DNA of 64,000 nucleotides, taken from the NCBI GenBank assembly GCA_001898145.1, contig MKSR01000029.1, positions 310,001 to 374,000 of the forward strand, given 5' to 3'. This DNA comes from Dyadobacter sp. 50-39 (lineage in GTDB: Bacteria; Bacteroidota; Bacteroidia; Cytophagales; Spirosomataceae). Within the stretch, counting starts at the first letter, position 1. Every line of letters starts with the position of its first letter. Shown here piece after piece: positions 51,844-61,933 of this stretch. The position numbers and the translations under genes are program-made. The notes under the pieces were generated by a model. The model was not told the origin of the DNA, ran no database searches, and saw only the letters and a program-made list of their open reading frames with translations.

Positions 51844-54800
51844 CTAAAAGTTGACATTGACTCCCAACTGAAAACTGCGCGTTGCCGGGTTGTTGCGCCC
51901 CACGAAACCAATGATATTGGTACCCGAACCAAATGTGAGGGCCTCTGGATCATACCCGCGGAAAGGTGTATTTAAAAACAGGTTTGTCCCCGTGAAATTA
52001 AATCGCACGCCGCCCTTGAAAACCGATTTGGCCAGTGCTGCTTTCGGGATCGAATAAGATAACCCGACGGTTCTGAGCCGGAACCACGATCCGTCCTGGA
52101 TATTGAATTGCGCCGAATTGCCCATGTAGCGTGCTGTTGACGGGTTGTAGAAAGCGTCGTCCAGCACAACCGATTTGGTATTAGGAACATAGGTGACCGA
52201 ATTGTCGGCCCCTTTTTGCGCCACTACCCCCTTGAACACGACCCGCTCGTAACGACGCCCGGTAATGTCGATTGACCCGGCGCGAAATGCATTGCGTTCG
52301 CCCAAATCGACTACGTCACCACCCTGCCGCCATTCGAGCAAAAATGAAAGGCTTAATCCGCGATAGTTAAAAGTGTTGGTAAGACCGGCTGTCCAATCAG
52401 GCAACGCATTGCCCCAGGGCACCGTCACCTGGCTGGTAAGCGGGAAGCCATTAGCCTGGATGAGCAACTGCCCGTCCGGCGCGCGCAGGTAGTCGAGCCC
52501 CCATAATTCACCCAGCTTACTGCCTTCCCGCACCTTCAATACGCCTCGGCTGCCGTTGTCGAAATAAGAAATCTCTTCCAGCTCGTCCGGCATCTCGATC
52601 ACTTTCCCCGACATTTTGGTAAAATTCAATGACATATCCCAGGTGAAACGTGCCGTGGTAACCGGCTTGAAAGTGGCAAGCAGCTCCACGCCCCTGTTGC
52701 GGATCAAACCAATGTTGGTATAATAGAAGGAATAGCCAGATACATTGGAAACCGGTGCGCGGACGATCTGATCTTTGCTGTCCATGGTGAAATAGGTTGC
52801 GTCCACCATGAGCCGGTTTTTGAAAAAGCGCAGCTCCGTACCGAATTCGATGGATGTAGTGCGTTCCGGTTTCAGGTTATCGGCCGCGGTGGTGGAGCGG
52901 CGTATGTAGCCCGGCACAGTGTTTCCGAACGGGAAGTTATCGGCCAACTCGTAGTACACGCCGATCACGTACGGGTCCGTACCCTTGCCCACCTGCGCCC
53001 AGGAGGCGCGCAGCTTTCCGTAACTGAGTATTCCGTTTTTGGGTAGGTTTTCTGTGAAGATATACCCTGCGCTGAATGACGGATAGAAGAAGGAGTTGTT
53101 GGCCTTGGGCAATGTAGAAACAATGTCGTTTCGGCCGGTCGCATTCAGGTAGAGCACATCTTTGTAACTCAACTTGGCATCCGCGAAAAAGCTCACGATC
53201 CGGTATTCCAATGGCGAATAAAAACGCTTTTGCTGGTTGCGGTAGCTGCTGATTTCGTCCGTAAACGGCGCCCTCCAACCTTCGCCGCGTTCATAATAGC
53301 TGTCGGGACGTTTACTGGCGACTACCGAATTGCCCACCATCAGAGAGCCATTCCAGTTTTCATTGAGCTGCTTCGTAGCCGTTACATATAAGTTGGAATT
53401 GATCTCACGGTAATTGATATGTTCTTTGATTAAAAAACCCTTCACCGCCGTGCCGACGTCAAAAGTACTGTCGACCTGCCGCTTCCGGCGCTCGTTGAAT
53501 GCGTCCATCGTGATCTGGTATTTGGCCGTAAGCCAGTCGGTCACGTTGTAATTCAAGGTCAGGTCTGCGATGTAGCGGTTTACAGCATCGATTCGCGGAC
53601 TCTTTTTGACGAGGTAAACAGGGTTGTCCGTAAAACCGGGAAGCAGGTTCTTATACGTTCCGTCGGGATTCAGGTAGTCGTTCACGTCGTAAGTATTCGG
53701 CCAGTAAGACAAGGCGCTGAATACCGATTTGTCACCTGCCGGCGGGCGCTTTCCGCCGGAACGGATGTAGTTGAATGAGCCTGATGCCGAAAAGCGCTTT
53801 GTCAAATTATAGGTGCCGGCTATTTTGGCAGAGGTCCTTTCGAAATGCGTCGCGGGGACGATGCCCTGCTGGTAGTTGTGCCCTACGGAAGCATAAATGT
53901 TTCCTTTTTCGCCCCCTTTCGTCAACGTCACATTATTGCTGGTGCGGAAGCCCGTTTGGTAAAAACCTCTGAAATTATCGTAAATGCGATCGGATGTGTT
54001 ACCGATGATCGACGGCCCGAACGACTGGTAAGGCGTCCGCTGGCGTACCTCGGTGGGTGAAATGAATTCTCCGAACCGGCCCTGGATGAACCGCTTTTGA
54101 ATATCGGGCGATTTACCCAGCACATCCACACCGCCGGAAAGTGCGACCGAAACGTTCAGCTTGCCCGATTTGCCTCGTTTCGTCGTGATGATAATGGCAC
54201 CATTGGATGCACGCAAACCGTAAAGAGCCGTGGCAGCGGGGCCTTTCAGCACCGAAATGCTTTCAATGTCGTCGGGGTTGATATCGGCTGCGCGGTTGGT
54301 ATTGGCAAACTGCTCGGCAGCATCCGGTGACGCCGATCCGGCGCTGGGCAGCGGACTTCCCGCAGTGGTGGCATTGCTGATGATAATGCCGTCGATCACA
54401 AACAGCGGCTGGTTATCGGCACTGCCGCTGAGCGAGGTAATGCCCCTCAGAATGATATTCACCCCTGCGCCCGGTGCACCGCCGGAACCAGTAATTACCG
54501 CGCCAGCAATTTTGCCTTGCAATGCCCCTACCATATTCGGGTTACCAGACTCCCGGATCTCGTCCGACCGAATCGATTGCACCGAATAGCCGATCGCCCG
54601 CTTCTCCTGCGTTTGGCCCAACGCCGTTACCACCACTTCATCCAGCATCGACACATCGGCTTCCATTTGCACATTCAGCACACTTTCGCTTCCGCGGGTC
54701 ACTTCCTTCTTTTTAAAACCGATAAAGCTGAAAACAAGCGCCGTGCCAGGCGGCACCTGAATCGAATACCTACCATTCTCGTCTGTCAAAGTCCCTTGCG

Positions 54801-54960
54801 AAGTCCCTTTGACACTCACGCTCACGCCTGGAATCTCAACTCCGTCCTTGTCCGTGACTTTTCCGGTCACCGATCCGTTTTGTCCCCGGGCGGCATTCCA
54901 GCAGCATGCCAGCAGGAGGGTGTGCAACAGCAAGTTGTTGCGAAGTAGTTTTTTCATCAT
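51844..54960 (-). CDS. SusC/RagA-family TonB-linked outer membrane transporter
   Basis: This SusC importer of 1038 residues has a signal peptide (ending CCWNAARGQ), a regulatory-like domain (VTGKVTDKDGVEIPGVSVSV), the junction DEVVVTALGQTQEKRAIGYSV, a plug (NPDDIESISVLKGPAATALYGLRASNG) and a barrel ending in LGVNVNF. It heads an operon with SusD (6-base gap), a small lipoprotein and perhaps the carboxypeptidase-like gene. The sequence ACCTGACTAATTC lies immediately before the start codon. It is divergent from the blaI-like gene. The substrate is unknown. Confidence 0.97.
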   Translation of the reverse strand: MMKKLLRNNLLLHTLLLACCWNAARGQNGSVTGKVTDKDGVEIPGVSVSVKGTSQGTLTDENGRYSIQVPPGTALVFSFIGFKKKEVTRGSESVLNVQMEADVSMLDEVVVTALGQTQEKRAIGYSVQSIRSDEIRESGNPNMVGALQGKIAGAVITGSGGAPGAGVNIILRGITSLSGSADNQPLFVIDGIIISNATTAGSPLPSAGSASPDAAEQFANTNRAADINPDDIESISVLKGPAATALYGLRASNGAIIITTKRGKSGKLNVSVALSGGVDVLGKSPDIQKRFIQGRFGEFISPTEVRQRTPYQSFGPSIIGNTSDRIYDNFRGFYQTGFRTSNNVTLTKGGEKGNIYASVGHNYQQGIVPATHFERTSAKIAGTYNLTKRFSASGSFNYIRSGGKRPPAGDKSVFSALSYWPNTYDVNDYLNPDGTYKNLLPGFTDNPVYLVKKSPRIDAVNRYIADLTLNYNVTDWLTAKYQITMDAFNERRKRQVDSTFDVGTAVKGFLIKEHINYREINSNLYVTATKQLNENWNGSLMVGNSVVASKRPDSYYERGEGWRAPFTDEISSYRNQQKRFYSPLEYRIVSFFADAKLSYKDVLYLNATGRNDIVSTLPKANNSFFYPSFSAGYIFTENLPKNGILSYGKLRASWAQVGKGTDPYVIGVYYELADNFPFGNTVPGYIRRSTTAADNLKPERTTSIEFGTELRFFKNRLMVDATYFTMDSKDQIVRAPVSNVSGYSFYYTNIGLIRNRGVELLATFKPVTTARFTWDMSLNFTKMSGKVIEMPDELEEISYFDNGSRGVLKVREGSKLGELWGLDYLRAPDGQLLIQANGFPLTSQVTVPWGNALPDWTAGLTNTFNYRGLSLSFLLEWRQGGDVVDLGERNAFRAGSIDITGRRYERVVFKGVVAQKGADNSVTYVPNTKSVVLDDAFYNPSTARYMGNSAQFNIQDGSWFRLRTVGLSYSIPKAALAKSVFKGGVRFNFTGTNLFLNTPFRGYDPEALTFGSGTNIIGFVGRNNPATRSFQLGVNVNF

Positions 54961-55132
54961 GAATTAGTCAGGTGTCGTTATATGATACCTGTAATTTACA
55001 ATCCTATCTTCAAAAAGTATCACCGCGAAGTTCATTAAGACAACAAAAGGTAACATATTGATTACCCAACGGCCCCCTGGACGATACCAGCTGCTCATTT
55101 CTTTTTTCAATTTTCACCAAAAAAATATTATT

Positions 55133-55166
55133 ACTATAAAAATAGTTCGTTAACTATAAAAATAGT
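55133..55166 (+). promoter_or_regulatory. Tandem dyad operators of the BlaI-like regulator
   Basis: Two identical 14-base dyads, ACTATAAAAATAGT, occupy 55133-55146 and 55153-55166, exactly 20 bases (two helical turns) apart. The second ends 14 bases before the blaI-like ATG. A -7-like CATATTTG follows at 55169-55176, four bases before the ATG. BlaI/MecI-type repressors bind such paired dyads as dimers, so autorepression is likely. Confidence 0.7.
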
Positions 55167-55180
55167 TTCATATTTGTCAT

Positions 55181-55549
55181 ATGGAACTTGAAAAGCTCAC
55201 CAACAAGGAAGAAGAAGTAATGCAGGTGCTATGGAAGCTGGGCGCTGCATTTGTGAAAGACATGCTTCCGCTGTTCACCGAACCAAAGCTGCATTACAAC
55301 ACCCTTTCGACCATTATCCGGAATCTGGAAGAAAAGGGGTATGTATCGCACCGGCAGTTCGGGAACACGTATGAATATTTCCCGGTCGTGAAGCAGGAGG
55401 ACTACCAGAACCATTTCGTGCTGGGCAAAGTCGTTGGAGGTTATTTCAACGATTCTTACAAAGACCTCGTCGCCTACTTCGCAAAGCAGGAAAAAGTAAC
55501 GCCGGACGATCTGCGCGAGATTATCCGGATGATCGAAGAAGGAAAATAG
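55181..55549 (+). CDS. BlaI/MecI/CopY-family transcriptional repressor
   Basis: This winged-helix repressor of 122 residues opens with LTNKEEEVMQVLWKLGAAFVKDMLPL. The recognition-helix region is LHYNTLSTIIRNLEEKGYVSHRQFGNTYEYFPVV, and the dimerisation helices lie in the last 45 residues. Family members repress a target until a membrane metalloprotease triggers their cleavage. The matching M56 protease is encoded 32 bases downstream. Two identical dyads lie in its promoter, which supports autoregulation. No beta-lactamase or copper ATPase gene is near, so the signal is probably not a drug. Confidence 0.95.
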   Translation: MELEKLTNKEEEVMQVLWKLGAAFVKDMLPLFTEPKLHYNTLSTIIRNLEEKGYVSHRQFGNTYEYFPVVKQEDYQNHFVLGKVVGGYFNDSYKDLVAYFAKQEKVTPDDLREIIRMIEEGK

Positions 55550-55581
55550 CTTATTGATGTATCACAATAATCGCCGACTTT

Positions 55582-57369
55582 ATGCTGATCCCTTACCTCA
55601 TGAAAGTCAGCCTGGTGCTGGCCCTGCTCACACTGGCCTACCGCTGGCTCATTCAATTTGAAACATTTTCGAAAATCAACCGCCTGCTGCTGTGGCTTAA
55701 TGTCGCTGTCGCATGGACCTTACCATTGATAAGCCTGCCCGCCTGGGGACCGGTAGAGGTACAAACCGGTTTTCACCACAGCATTCCCAAAATGGTCGGA
55801 AAACTGCCAATCCTCAGCGAGCCGATCGCCGCCATTCAAGGCCAGCAGACTATCACTGCTGCGCCAGCATTAGCGAGGGAACTGTCGACAGCTGATTGGA
55901 TCAACGCGATCTACCTTTCGGGCATGCTCGTGATGGCAGCCTACTTTCTTTTCCAGGTCGGACGCTTACTCCTCACGATTGCGAAAAGCCGAAGCGAGCA
56001 ACATCCCGACGGAACTTTCATCGTGCATTTGCCCGGTACTGCCCCTTTCTCCTTCTTTAAATGGATCGTGCTGGATTCATCGAAACATACCGACCATGAG
56101 CTGCACAACATTATCGCCCACGAGGCGGAACATGCCCGCCAATGGCATAGTGCCGACCTGCTTCTGGCTGAAATACAGAAAATGTGCCTCTGGTTCAATC
56201 CGTTCGCATGGCTGCACCAAAGGTTGGTTCAGGAAAACCTGGAATACCTGGCAGACCGTGCCGTGCTGGACAATGGTTTTGAGAAAAAACAATATCAGTA
56301 CAATTTACTCCACTCAGTACTGCAGACACGCGAGCTGCCACTGACCAGTTCATTTGCCCATTCACTTCTCAAAAAACGGATCAAAATGATGAATCGGAAG
56401 CCATCGCATTATATGGTTTGGAGCAAATACCTGGCCGTACTGGCATTGATCTACATTTCGTCCGCATTTGTAGCGCCGTATCGCGAACAGCTTGTTGAGC
56501 TCGCGCCGGCGGCCATAAGGCCTATCGTCAAACCATTGGTAGGGGAAGTGATTTTACCCGCAGAAACGAAGAAAGACGAAATGGTACCCCCTGCGGAAAA
56601 AGACAATGCTGAAATGAAGTCGGCGCCAGCAAACCTGCCAATGGATCCGGAACAAAAAGAGGAAGCAGCCATGGCGGACTCCGGCCAAGTGGTCGCTGAC
56701 AACGAGATCAAAACGAAAGGTATTTTGATCCTTAACCAAACCTTGTACTGGGCCATTACGCCGCTCACCACCTGGGAGGACATTAATAACATCAAGGCCG
56801 CGGTGCAGAAATTCGGTCAGGATTTTCAGGTTAATAAAATACAATTCGATCCTCTGCAACAGTATATCACCGCTATATCGGTCCGCATCAATTCCAAAGG
56901 AGGTTTTGGAACTGGGGAAGAACATGGAGACAATGAATTTGATCCGATGAAAGGCTACTCGGGGTATATAGCGAGACAGGAAAGCGGTATGGGACAACTT
57001 CCTCCCGATCCCCTCGCAAAAGAAATGGAGCAGGATTACCAACAAGCACTTGCTCTTGCCAGGAAAAATGAGGTGGCCTATTTCGTATACAAGCTCGGCC
57101 AGGGCCTGGGAGCGCACACTGCCCGCTCATTTCCACGACAGGTTCTGACAGGACCATCCGCCGAAAGTTCCTATAATAAGAACGGCTTCGGAAAATCTGC
57201 CGATAATACGTTACGCGTGTCGGAGTACCACAAAAACGCCACTTTCTACCTGAACACAACTCCTTCCACATTTACCGAGTTGAATAATGTTCCTTTTTCA
57301 AAGGTTGAAAAGGTGACTTTGCTTGAAGATAATGCCAGGCGAAAGTACATTGTGGTGTATGCAAAATGA
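55582..57369 (+). CDS. M56-family (BlaR1-like) membrane metallopeptidase
   Basis: This membrane metalloprotease of 595 residues has N-terminal helices (about 5-23, 35-52 and 110-133), then the zinc motif HEAEH (180-184) and the distal conserved ENLEYLADRAVLD (zinc ligand Glu). One further helix lies near 278-300. The long soluble C-terminus (about 300-595) has a Pro/Glu-rich linker and no penicillin-binding serine transpeptidase motif, so it does not look like a beta-lactam sensor. It presumably senses an envelope signal and inactivates the BlaI-like repressor encoded just upstream, as the two genes form an operon. Confidence 0.93.
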   Translation: MLIPYLMKVSLVLALLTLAYRWLIQFETFSKINRLLLWLNVAVAWTLPLISLPAWGPVEVQTGFHHSIPKMVGKLPILSEPIAAIQGQQTITAAPALARELSTADWINAIYLSGMLVMAAYFLFQVGRLLLTIAKSRSEQHPDGTFIVHLPGTAPFSFFKWIVLDSSKHTDHELHNIIAHEAEHARQWHSADLLLAEIQKMCLWFNPFAWLHQRLVQENLEYLADRAVLDNGFEKKQYQYNLLHSVLQTRELPLTSSFAHSLLKKRIKMMNRKPSHYMVWSKYLAVLALIYISSAFVAPYREQLVELAPAAIRPIVKPLVGEVILPAETKKDEMVPPAEKDNAEMKSAPANLPMDPEQKEEAAMADSGQVVADNEIKTKGILILNQTLYWAITPLTTWEDINNIKAAVQKFGQDFQVNKIQFDPLQQYITAISVRINSKGGFGTGEEHGDNEFDPMKGYSGYIARQESGMGQLPPDPLAKEMEQDYQQALALARKNEVAYFVYKLGQGLGAHTARSFPRQVLTGPSAESSYNKNGFGKSADNTLRVSEYHKNATFYLNTTPSTFTELNNVPFSKVEKVTLLEDNARRKYIVVYAK

Positions 57370-57370
57370 A

Positions 57371-57402
57371 AAAACGAAGGCGGTCCAAATGGGCCGCCTT
57401 CG
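57371..57402 (-). terminator. Terminator between the M56 gene and the phospho-sugar mutase gene
   Basis: CGAAGGCGGTCC / GGGCCGCCTTCG (one G-T wobble, AAAT loop). The minus strand continues into TTTTTTC, so it mainly serves the mutase gene; it can also act on the convergent M56 gene. Confidence 0.82.
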
Positions 57403-57427
57403 CATTTATTAACCTATCAGTAAGGTA

Positions 57428-59191
57428 TTATTTCAAATTCAGCTCTTCACCGATCGCCTTCACTTTCTCTTTCAGCGAAGCATAAACGCTGTCAAAATCT
57501 TCATTCTTTTCCAGTGCAGCACGTACGCCGACATAGAACTTGATCTTCGGCTCGGTACCGGATGGGCGGCAGGTGAACTTCGTACCATCTTCGGTAAAGA
57601 ATTGCAGCACATTCGAAGGTTCGATACCCATTTCACCCGATGGAATGGAAGCAGTGCTGCCTGACGTGAAATCCGTCGTGGTCAAAGCTTTGTAGTCGTC
57701 CATTCTTACCACCGGCGATCCTGCAAGTGTTTTGGGCGGGTTAGCGCGGAAATCGGCCATCATTTGCTGGATTTCGTCTGCACCCGACTTACCCTTTTTC
57801 GTGAGGGAGATCAGTCCTTCGTAGTAGAAACCAAACTGTTTGTAGATTTCCATCAGCATGTCGAAAAGGCTCAGGCCTTTGTCTTTCGCATATGCCGTCA
57901 GCTCGGCGATCATTGCGCAGGAGGCGATCGCATCTTTATCACGCACAGCATCTCCGATGAGGTAGCCGTAGCTTTCCTCGCCGCCCCCGATAAACTGCTC
58001 CTGGCCTTCCTTCTCGCGAATCACCTGCGCGATGTACTTGAAGCCGGTCAGGGTGTTATAGCATTTCACATCGTAAGCCGCCGCCATCTTGTCGATCAGG
58101 TCGGTGGTAACGATGGTTTTACATACAAACTGCGTCCCGGTGAGCTTGCCTGCATCTTTCCATGCATCCAGGAGATAATAAATGAGCACGCTGGCCGTCT
58201 GGTTTCCATTCAGCAGTTGAATTTCACCGTGGTGATTTTTCACTGCGATACCTACGCGGTCGGAGTCGGGGTCAGTGCCCATTACCAGATCGGCATCGAT
58301 TTCCTTTGCTTTTTCAACTGCCTTCGACATAGCCTCGCTTTCTTCCGGGTTCGGATAAACAACCGTCGGAAACTGGCCGTTGCCTTTCGGTTCCGCCTGC
58401 TCCTCGATCAGTGTTACTGCTTCGAAGCCCATTTTGGCGAGCAATTGCGGCACCAATGTTACACCGGTTCCGTGCAATGGCGTGTAAACGATTTTAAGGT
58501 CTTTCTGGCGCTCTAACGCACCTTTCGAAATCGAGAGCGAGAGGATGTGGTCGATGTATTTTTCATCTACCTCGGCACCTATCTTGGTAATTTTCGAGGC
58601 ATCACCGTCGAATTTTACCTGGTCAATCGAGGTAATGGCATTTACTTCGTTGATAATGTTGGTATCATGCGGCGCCACTACCTGCGAGCCGTCGGTCCAG
58701 TAGGCCTTGTAGCCATTGTATTCTTTGGGGTTGTGCGATGCGGTCACTACAACTCCGCTTTTGCAACCCAGCAAGCGAATCGCAAATGAAAGCTCCGGCG
58801 TCGGGCGAAGACCTTCGAAAAGGTATACCGATATGCCGTTGGCCGAGAAAATGTCTGCAATGATCTTGGCAAATTCATCCGACTTGATACGGCTGTCGTA
58901 CGCTACGGCTACGCTTTTTTCCTCGTTCGGGAACGCCTGGTTGAGGTAATTGGCCAATCCCTGGGTCGCCGTCCCCACAGTGTAGCGGTTCATACGGTTG
59001 GAACCGATGCCGATGAGTCCCCGGAGTCCTCCTGTGCCGAATTCCAGGTCTTTATAAAATGCGTCCGTCAGTTCAGTATCGTTGCCTTCATCAATCAGTT
59101 GTTGAATGGATTGTTTCGTATCAATATCATAATCACCGTTGAGCCAGCTGCTCACTTTGGTCATCACATTCGGTTCCAATTTTGCAGTCAT
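57428..59191 (-). CDS. Phospho-sugar mutase (phosphoglucomutase/phosphomannomutase family)
   Basis: This cytosolic alpha-D-phosphohexomutase of 587 residues interconverts sugar 1- and 6-phosphates. All four active-site loops are present: the phosphoserine loop TASHNP (Ser152), the metal loop DPDSDR (307-312), the sugar-binding GGGEESYGY and the phosphate-binding CRPSGTEPK. The length fits the longer phosphoglucomutase/phosphopentomutase type of Bacteroidota and Firmicutes. It is 51 bases downstream of the glucosidase gene, so glucose released by that enzyme could be routed through glucose-6-phosphate and glucose-1-phosphate (inference). Confidence 0.96.
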   Translation of the reverse strand: MTAKLEPNVMTKVSSWLNGDYDIDTKQSIQQLIDEGNDTELTDAFYKDLEFGTGGLRGLIGIGSNRMNRYTVGTATQGLANYLNQAFPNEEKSVAVAYDSRIKSDEFAKIIADIFSANGISVYLFEGLRPTPELSFAIRLLGCKSGVVVTASHNPKEYNGYKAYWTDGSQVVAPHDTNIINEVNAITSIDQVKFDGDASKITKIGAEVDEKYIDHILSLSISKGALERQKDLKIVYTPLHGTGVTLVPQLLAKMGFEAVTLIEEQAEPKGNGQFPTVVYPNPEESEAMSKAVEKAKEIDADLVMGTDPDSDRVGIAVKNHHGEIQLLNGNQTASVLIYYLLDAWKDAGKLTGTQFVCKTIVTTDLIDKMAAAYDVKCYNTLTGFKYIAQVIREKEGQEQFIGGGEESYGYLIGDAVRDKDAIASCAMIAELTAYAKDKGLSLFDMLMEIYKQFGFYYEGLISLTKKGKSGADEIQQMMADFRANPPKTLAGSPVVRMDDYKALTTTDFTSGSTASIPSGEMGIEPSNVLQFFTEDGTKFTCRPSGTEPKIKFYVGVRAALEKNEDFDSVYASLKEKVKAIGEELNLK

Positions 59192-59242
59192 AATCGAGTT
59201 AAATAGAATTAATTAAGAGAATTAAAAATGTATGTATCGTTC

Positions 59243-61933
59243 TTATTTACTGATCTCCACCGGCTCTTTCTCGATCGCCGAATACTGCTCTTTGGCAGTT
59301 TTGTGGATCAGCTCAGCTACGAGGCCTGTCCAGCCCGTCTGATGGCTCGCCCCGCATCCGCGGCCATTGTCGCCATGGAAATACTCATAAAACAGGACGT
59401 GGTCATTAAAATTAGGGTCTTTCTGCATTTTCTCATCGTGACCGTACACCGCGCGCTTTCCTTCCGAATCCTTCTTGAAAATGTCGATCAGGCGGCAAGC
59501 AATGGCTAATGCGGCATCCTTGATCGTGGTGAGGTTTCCCGAATTCGTCGGATACTCAATCATGAAATCCTCGCCGTAGTACGAGTGGAACTTCATCAGG
59601 GAGTCGAAAATCAGGTAATTGAGCGGAAACCAGATCGGCCCGCGCCAGTTGGAGTTACCGCCCATAATGTCGGTTAATGCCTCCGCCGGCGTATAATCGA
59701 CTTGCAGCACTTCTCCGTTGATATAAAACTTGTAGGGGTTCTCCTCGTGGTATTTGGACAATGCGCGCACGCCGTAATCAGACAGGAACTCGCTTTCGTC
59801 GAGCATCCGTTTCATGATCATCTTCATCCGGTGCCCGCGCAGGATAGACAGCAACCGGTTTTCTCCCTTACCTGATTCAAACCAGCGGGAAATCAGCCTG
59901 GCCAGGTCCGGCCGGTTGGCCAACACCCATTCTACCCGGCGTTTGAATACCGGCAGTTTGTCCAGGTTTTGCGGGTCAAGGATTTCCACGGCAAAAAGCG
60001 GTATCAATCCAACAATCGAACGGACTTTCAACAAAATGCTCTGGCCGTTCGGAATGTGGATCACATCGTAATAGAACTGATCCTCTTCGTCCCACAAACT
60101 GATGGACGAGCTTTTACCGCCAATCGACTCCATCGCGCCCGCGATGTGCAGGAAGTGCTCGAAGAATTTGGAAGCCATATCCTGGTACACACCATGCACC
60201 AGCGCCACTTCGACCGATATCCGAAGCATATTAAGCGTGTACATCGCCATCAACCCCGTCGCATCGGCCTGTTGCAGCTTGCCGCCGAACGGCATGGGTG
60301 TGGACCGGTCGAATACGCCGATGTTATCCAGCCCCAGGAAACCGCCGCTGAATATGTTATTGCCGGTATCGTCCTTCTGGTTGACCCACCAGGTGAAGTT
60401 CAGCAACAGTTTATGGAATATCTTTTCCAGAAATTCAATATCCCCTACTCCATTGTTCTGCTCGCGGTCAATTTCATATACTTTCCACGTCGCCCAGCCA
60501 TGTACCGGCGGGTTTACGTCGGAGAAGTTCCACTCGTACGCGGGTATCTGCCCGTTCGGGTGCATGTAATATTCACGCAGGAGGATTTCAAGCTGCCTTT
60601 TGGCAAAGCCGGCATCCACGCGGGCCAGCGGCACGCAATGGAAGGCTAAATCCCAGGCCGCAAACCATGGGTACTCCCATTTATCGGGCATGGAAATGAT
60701 ATTCGCCGCATACAAATGCTTCCAGCCGGAGTTCCGGCCCCATTTCCTGCCCTGGTTAGGCCCGGGCTGGGCGGGATCGCCTTTCAGCCATTCATACACA
60801 TTATAATAGTAGAACTGCTTGCTCCAAAGCATTCCGGCATATGATTGCCGTTGGATCGAGCGAAGATCGGCGTCTGCCACGTCGCGCTGCAAATCGTCAT
60901 AGAACTCATCGGCTTCCCGTATTCTCTTGGTAAAAAAGTCCTCGAAACCGCCGAATGGCTCCGAAATGGAATGATTGACAAAACGCAGGCGGAATGTAGC
61001 GCTTTCGCCGCCTTTGATAGTCTTGGTAAAGCGGGCAGCCGCTTTTGTACCGATATTGTTCGGATTGACCGTATTCGATTTCTGGCCGCTTACGATGTAA
61101 TCATTGATACCGTCCTTGGGATAGGCCGTGTTATTGGCAGTACCGTACAGCTTCTTGAAGTTGGTCTCATTCTCACAGAACAGCAGTTCGTCCGCGCCGT
61201 CGAGGTAAAGGTTATACTTCCCGTGTTTACGGTGCGTCACTTCGATCAGGCGGTTTGAAATACCGTTCATGATCGGCTTGTAGTTGAACGCCTCGTATCC
61301 CCACGACCACGTGTTCCGGAACATAATCTGCGGCAGCACGGTGATCGGCGCTTCGTTCGTCCCGCGGTTAAAAACCGTCACTTTCATGAGAATGTCCTCC
61401 TCGTCGGCCTTGGCATGCTCAATGAAAATGTCGAAATACTCGTCGTTATCGAACACACCTGTATCCATGATCTCGTACTCCGGGTCCTGTTTGCCCCGGC
61501 GCCCGTTTTCCTGACGCAGCTTGTCGTACGGAAACGGCTGCTGCGGGTATTTATAGAGCATTTTGGTGTATGAATGCGTCGGCGTGCTGTCGAGGTAGTA
61601 ATACATCTCCTTCACATCCTCACCATGATTCGACTCCCTGTTGGTGAGACCGAAAATCCGCTCTTTGAGTATCTTGTCTTTATGGTTCCAGAACCCGAAT
61701 GAAAGACATATATGCTGCTTGTTATCAGAAAAACCCCCGATTCCGTCTTCCCCCCAGCGATATGCTTTGGAAAGGGCCATTTCATGGGTTATATAGTTCC
61801 AGGCATCGCCGTTTCCACTATAATCCTCCCGTACCGTGCCCCATTGGCGCTCCGACAGGTAAGGTCCCCATTTCTTCCATCCCTTGTTTTCTTTTTGAAG
61901 ACTTAACCTTACTTTTTCAGCTCCTTGTGCCAT
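59243..61933 (-). CDS. Cytosolic glucosidase, MGH1/GH63-like glycoside hydrolase
   Basis: This (alpha/alpha)6-barrel glycoside hydrolase has about 896 residues and no signal peptide. Landmarks are the N-terminal HLSERQWGTVREDYS-type region (YLSERQWGTVREDYSGNGD), the active-site segments WAAWDLAFHCVPLARVD and EWNFSDVNPPVHGWA (candidate catalytic acid Asp), and the C-terminal GGNSNWRGPIWFPLNYL. These are typical of the MGH1-like/GH63 group, which includes glucosidases and mannosylglycerate hydrolases. I start at ATG 61933 (MAQGAEKVRL); 24 further in-frame codons upstream look non-homologous. It is co-directional with the phospho-sugar mutase. The exact bond cleaved is not predictable. Confidence 0.9.
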   Translation of the reverse strand: MAQGAEKVRLSLQKENKGWKKWGPYLSERQWGTVREDYSGNGDAWNYITHEMALSKAYRWGEDGIGGFSDNKQHICLSFGFWNHKDKILKERIFGLTNRESNHGEDVKEMYYYLDSTPTHSYTKMLYKYPQQPFPYDKLRQENGRRGKQDPEYEIMDTGVFDNDEYFDIFIEHAKADEEDILMKVTVFNRGTNEAPITVLPQIMFRNTWSWGYEAFNYKPIMNGISNRLIEVTHRKHGKYNLYLDGADELLFCENETNFKKLYGTANNTAYPKDGINDYIVSGQKSNTVNPNNIGTKAAARFTKTIKGGESATFRLRFVNHSISEPFGGFEDFFTKRIREADEFYDDLQRDVADADLRSIQRQSYAGMLWSKQFYYYNVYEWLKGDPAQPGPNQGRKWGRNSGWKHLYAANIISMPDKWEYPWFAAWDLAFHCVPLARVDAGFAKRQLEILLREYYMHPNGQIPAYEWNFSDVNPPVHGWATWKVYEIDREQNNGVGDIEFLEKIFHKLLLNFTWWVNQKDDTGNNIFSGGFLGLDNIGVFDRSTPMPFGGKLQQADATGLMAMYTLNMLRISVEVALVHGVYQDMASKFFEHFLHIAGAMESIGGKSSSISLWDEEDQFYYDVIHIPNGQSILLKVRSIVGLIPLFAVEILDPQNLDKLPVFKRRVEWVLANRPDLARLISRWFESGKGENRLLSILRGHRMKMIMKRMLDESEFLSDYGVRALSKYHEENPYKFYINGEVLQVDYTPAEALTDIMGGNSNWRGPIWFPLNYLIFDSLMKFHSYYGEDFMIEYPTNSGNLTTIKDAALAIACRLIDIFKKDSEGKRAVYGHDEKMQKDPNFNDHVLFYEYFHGDNGRGCGASHQTGWTGLVAELIHKTAKEQYSAIEKEPVEISK

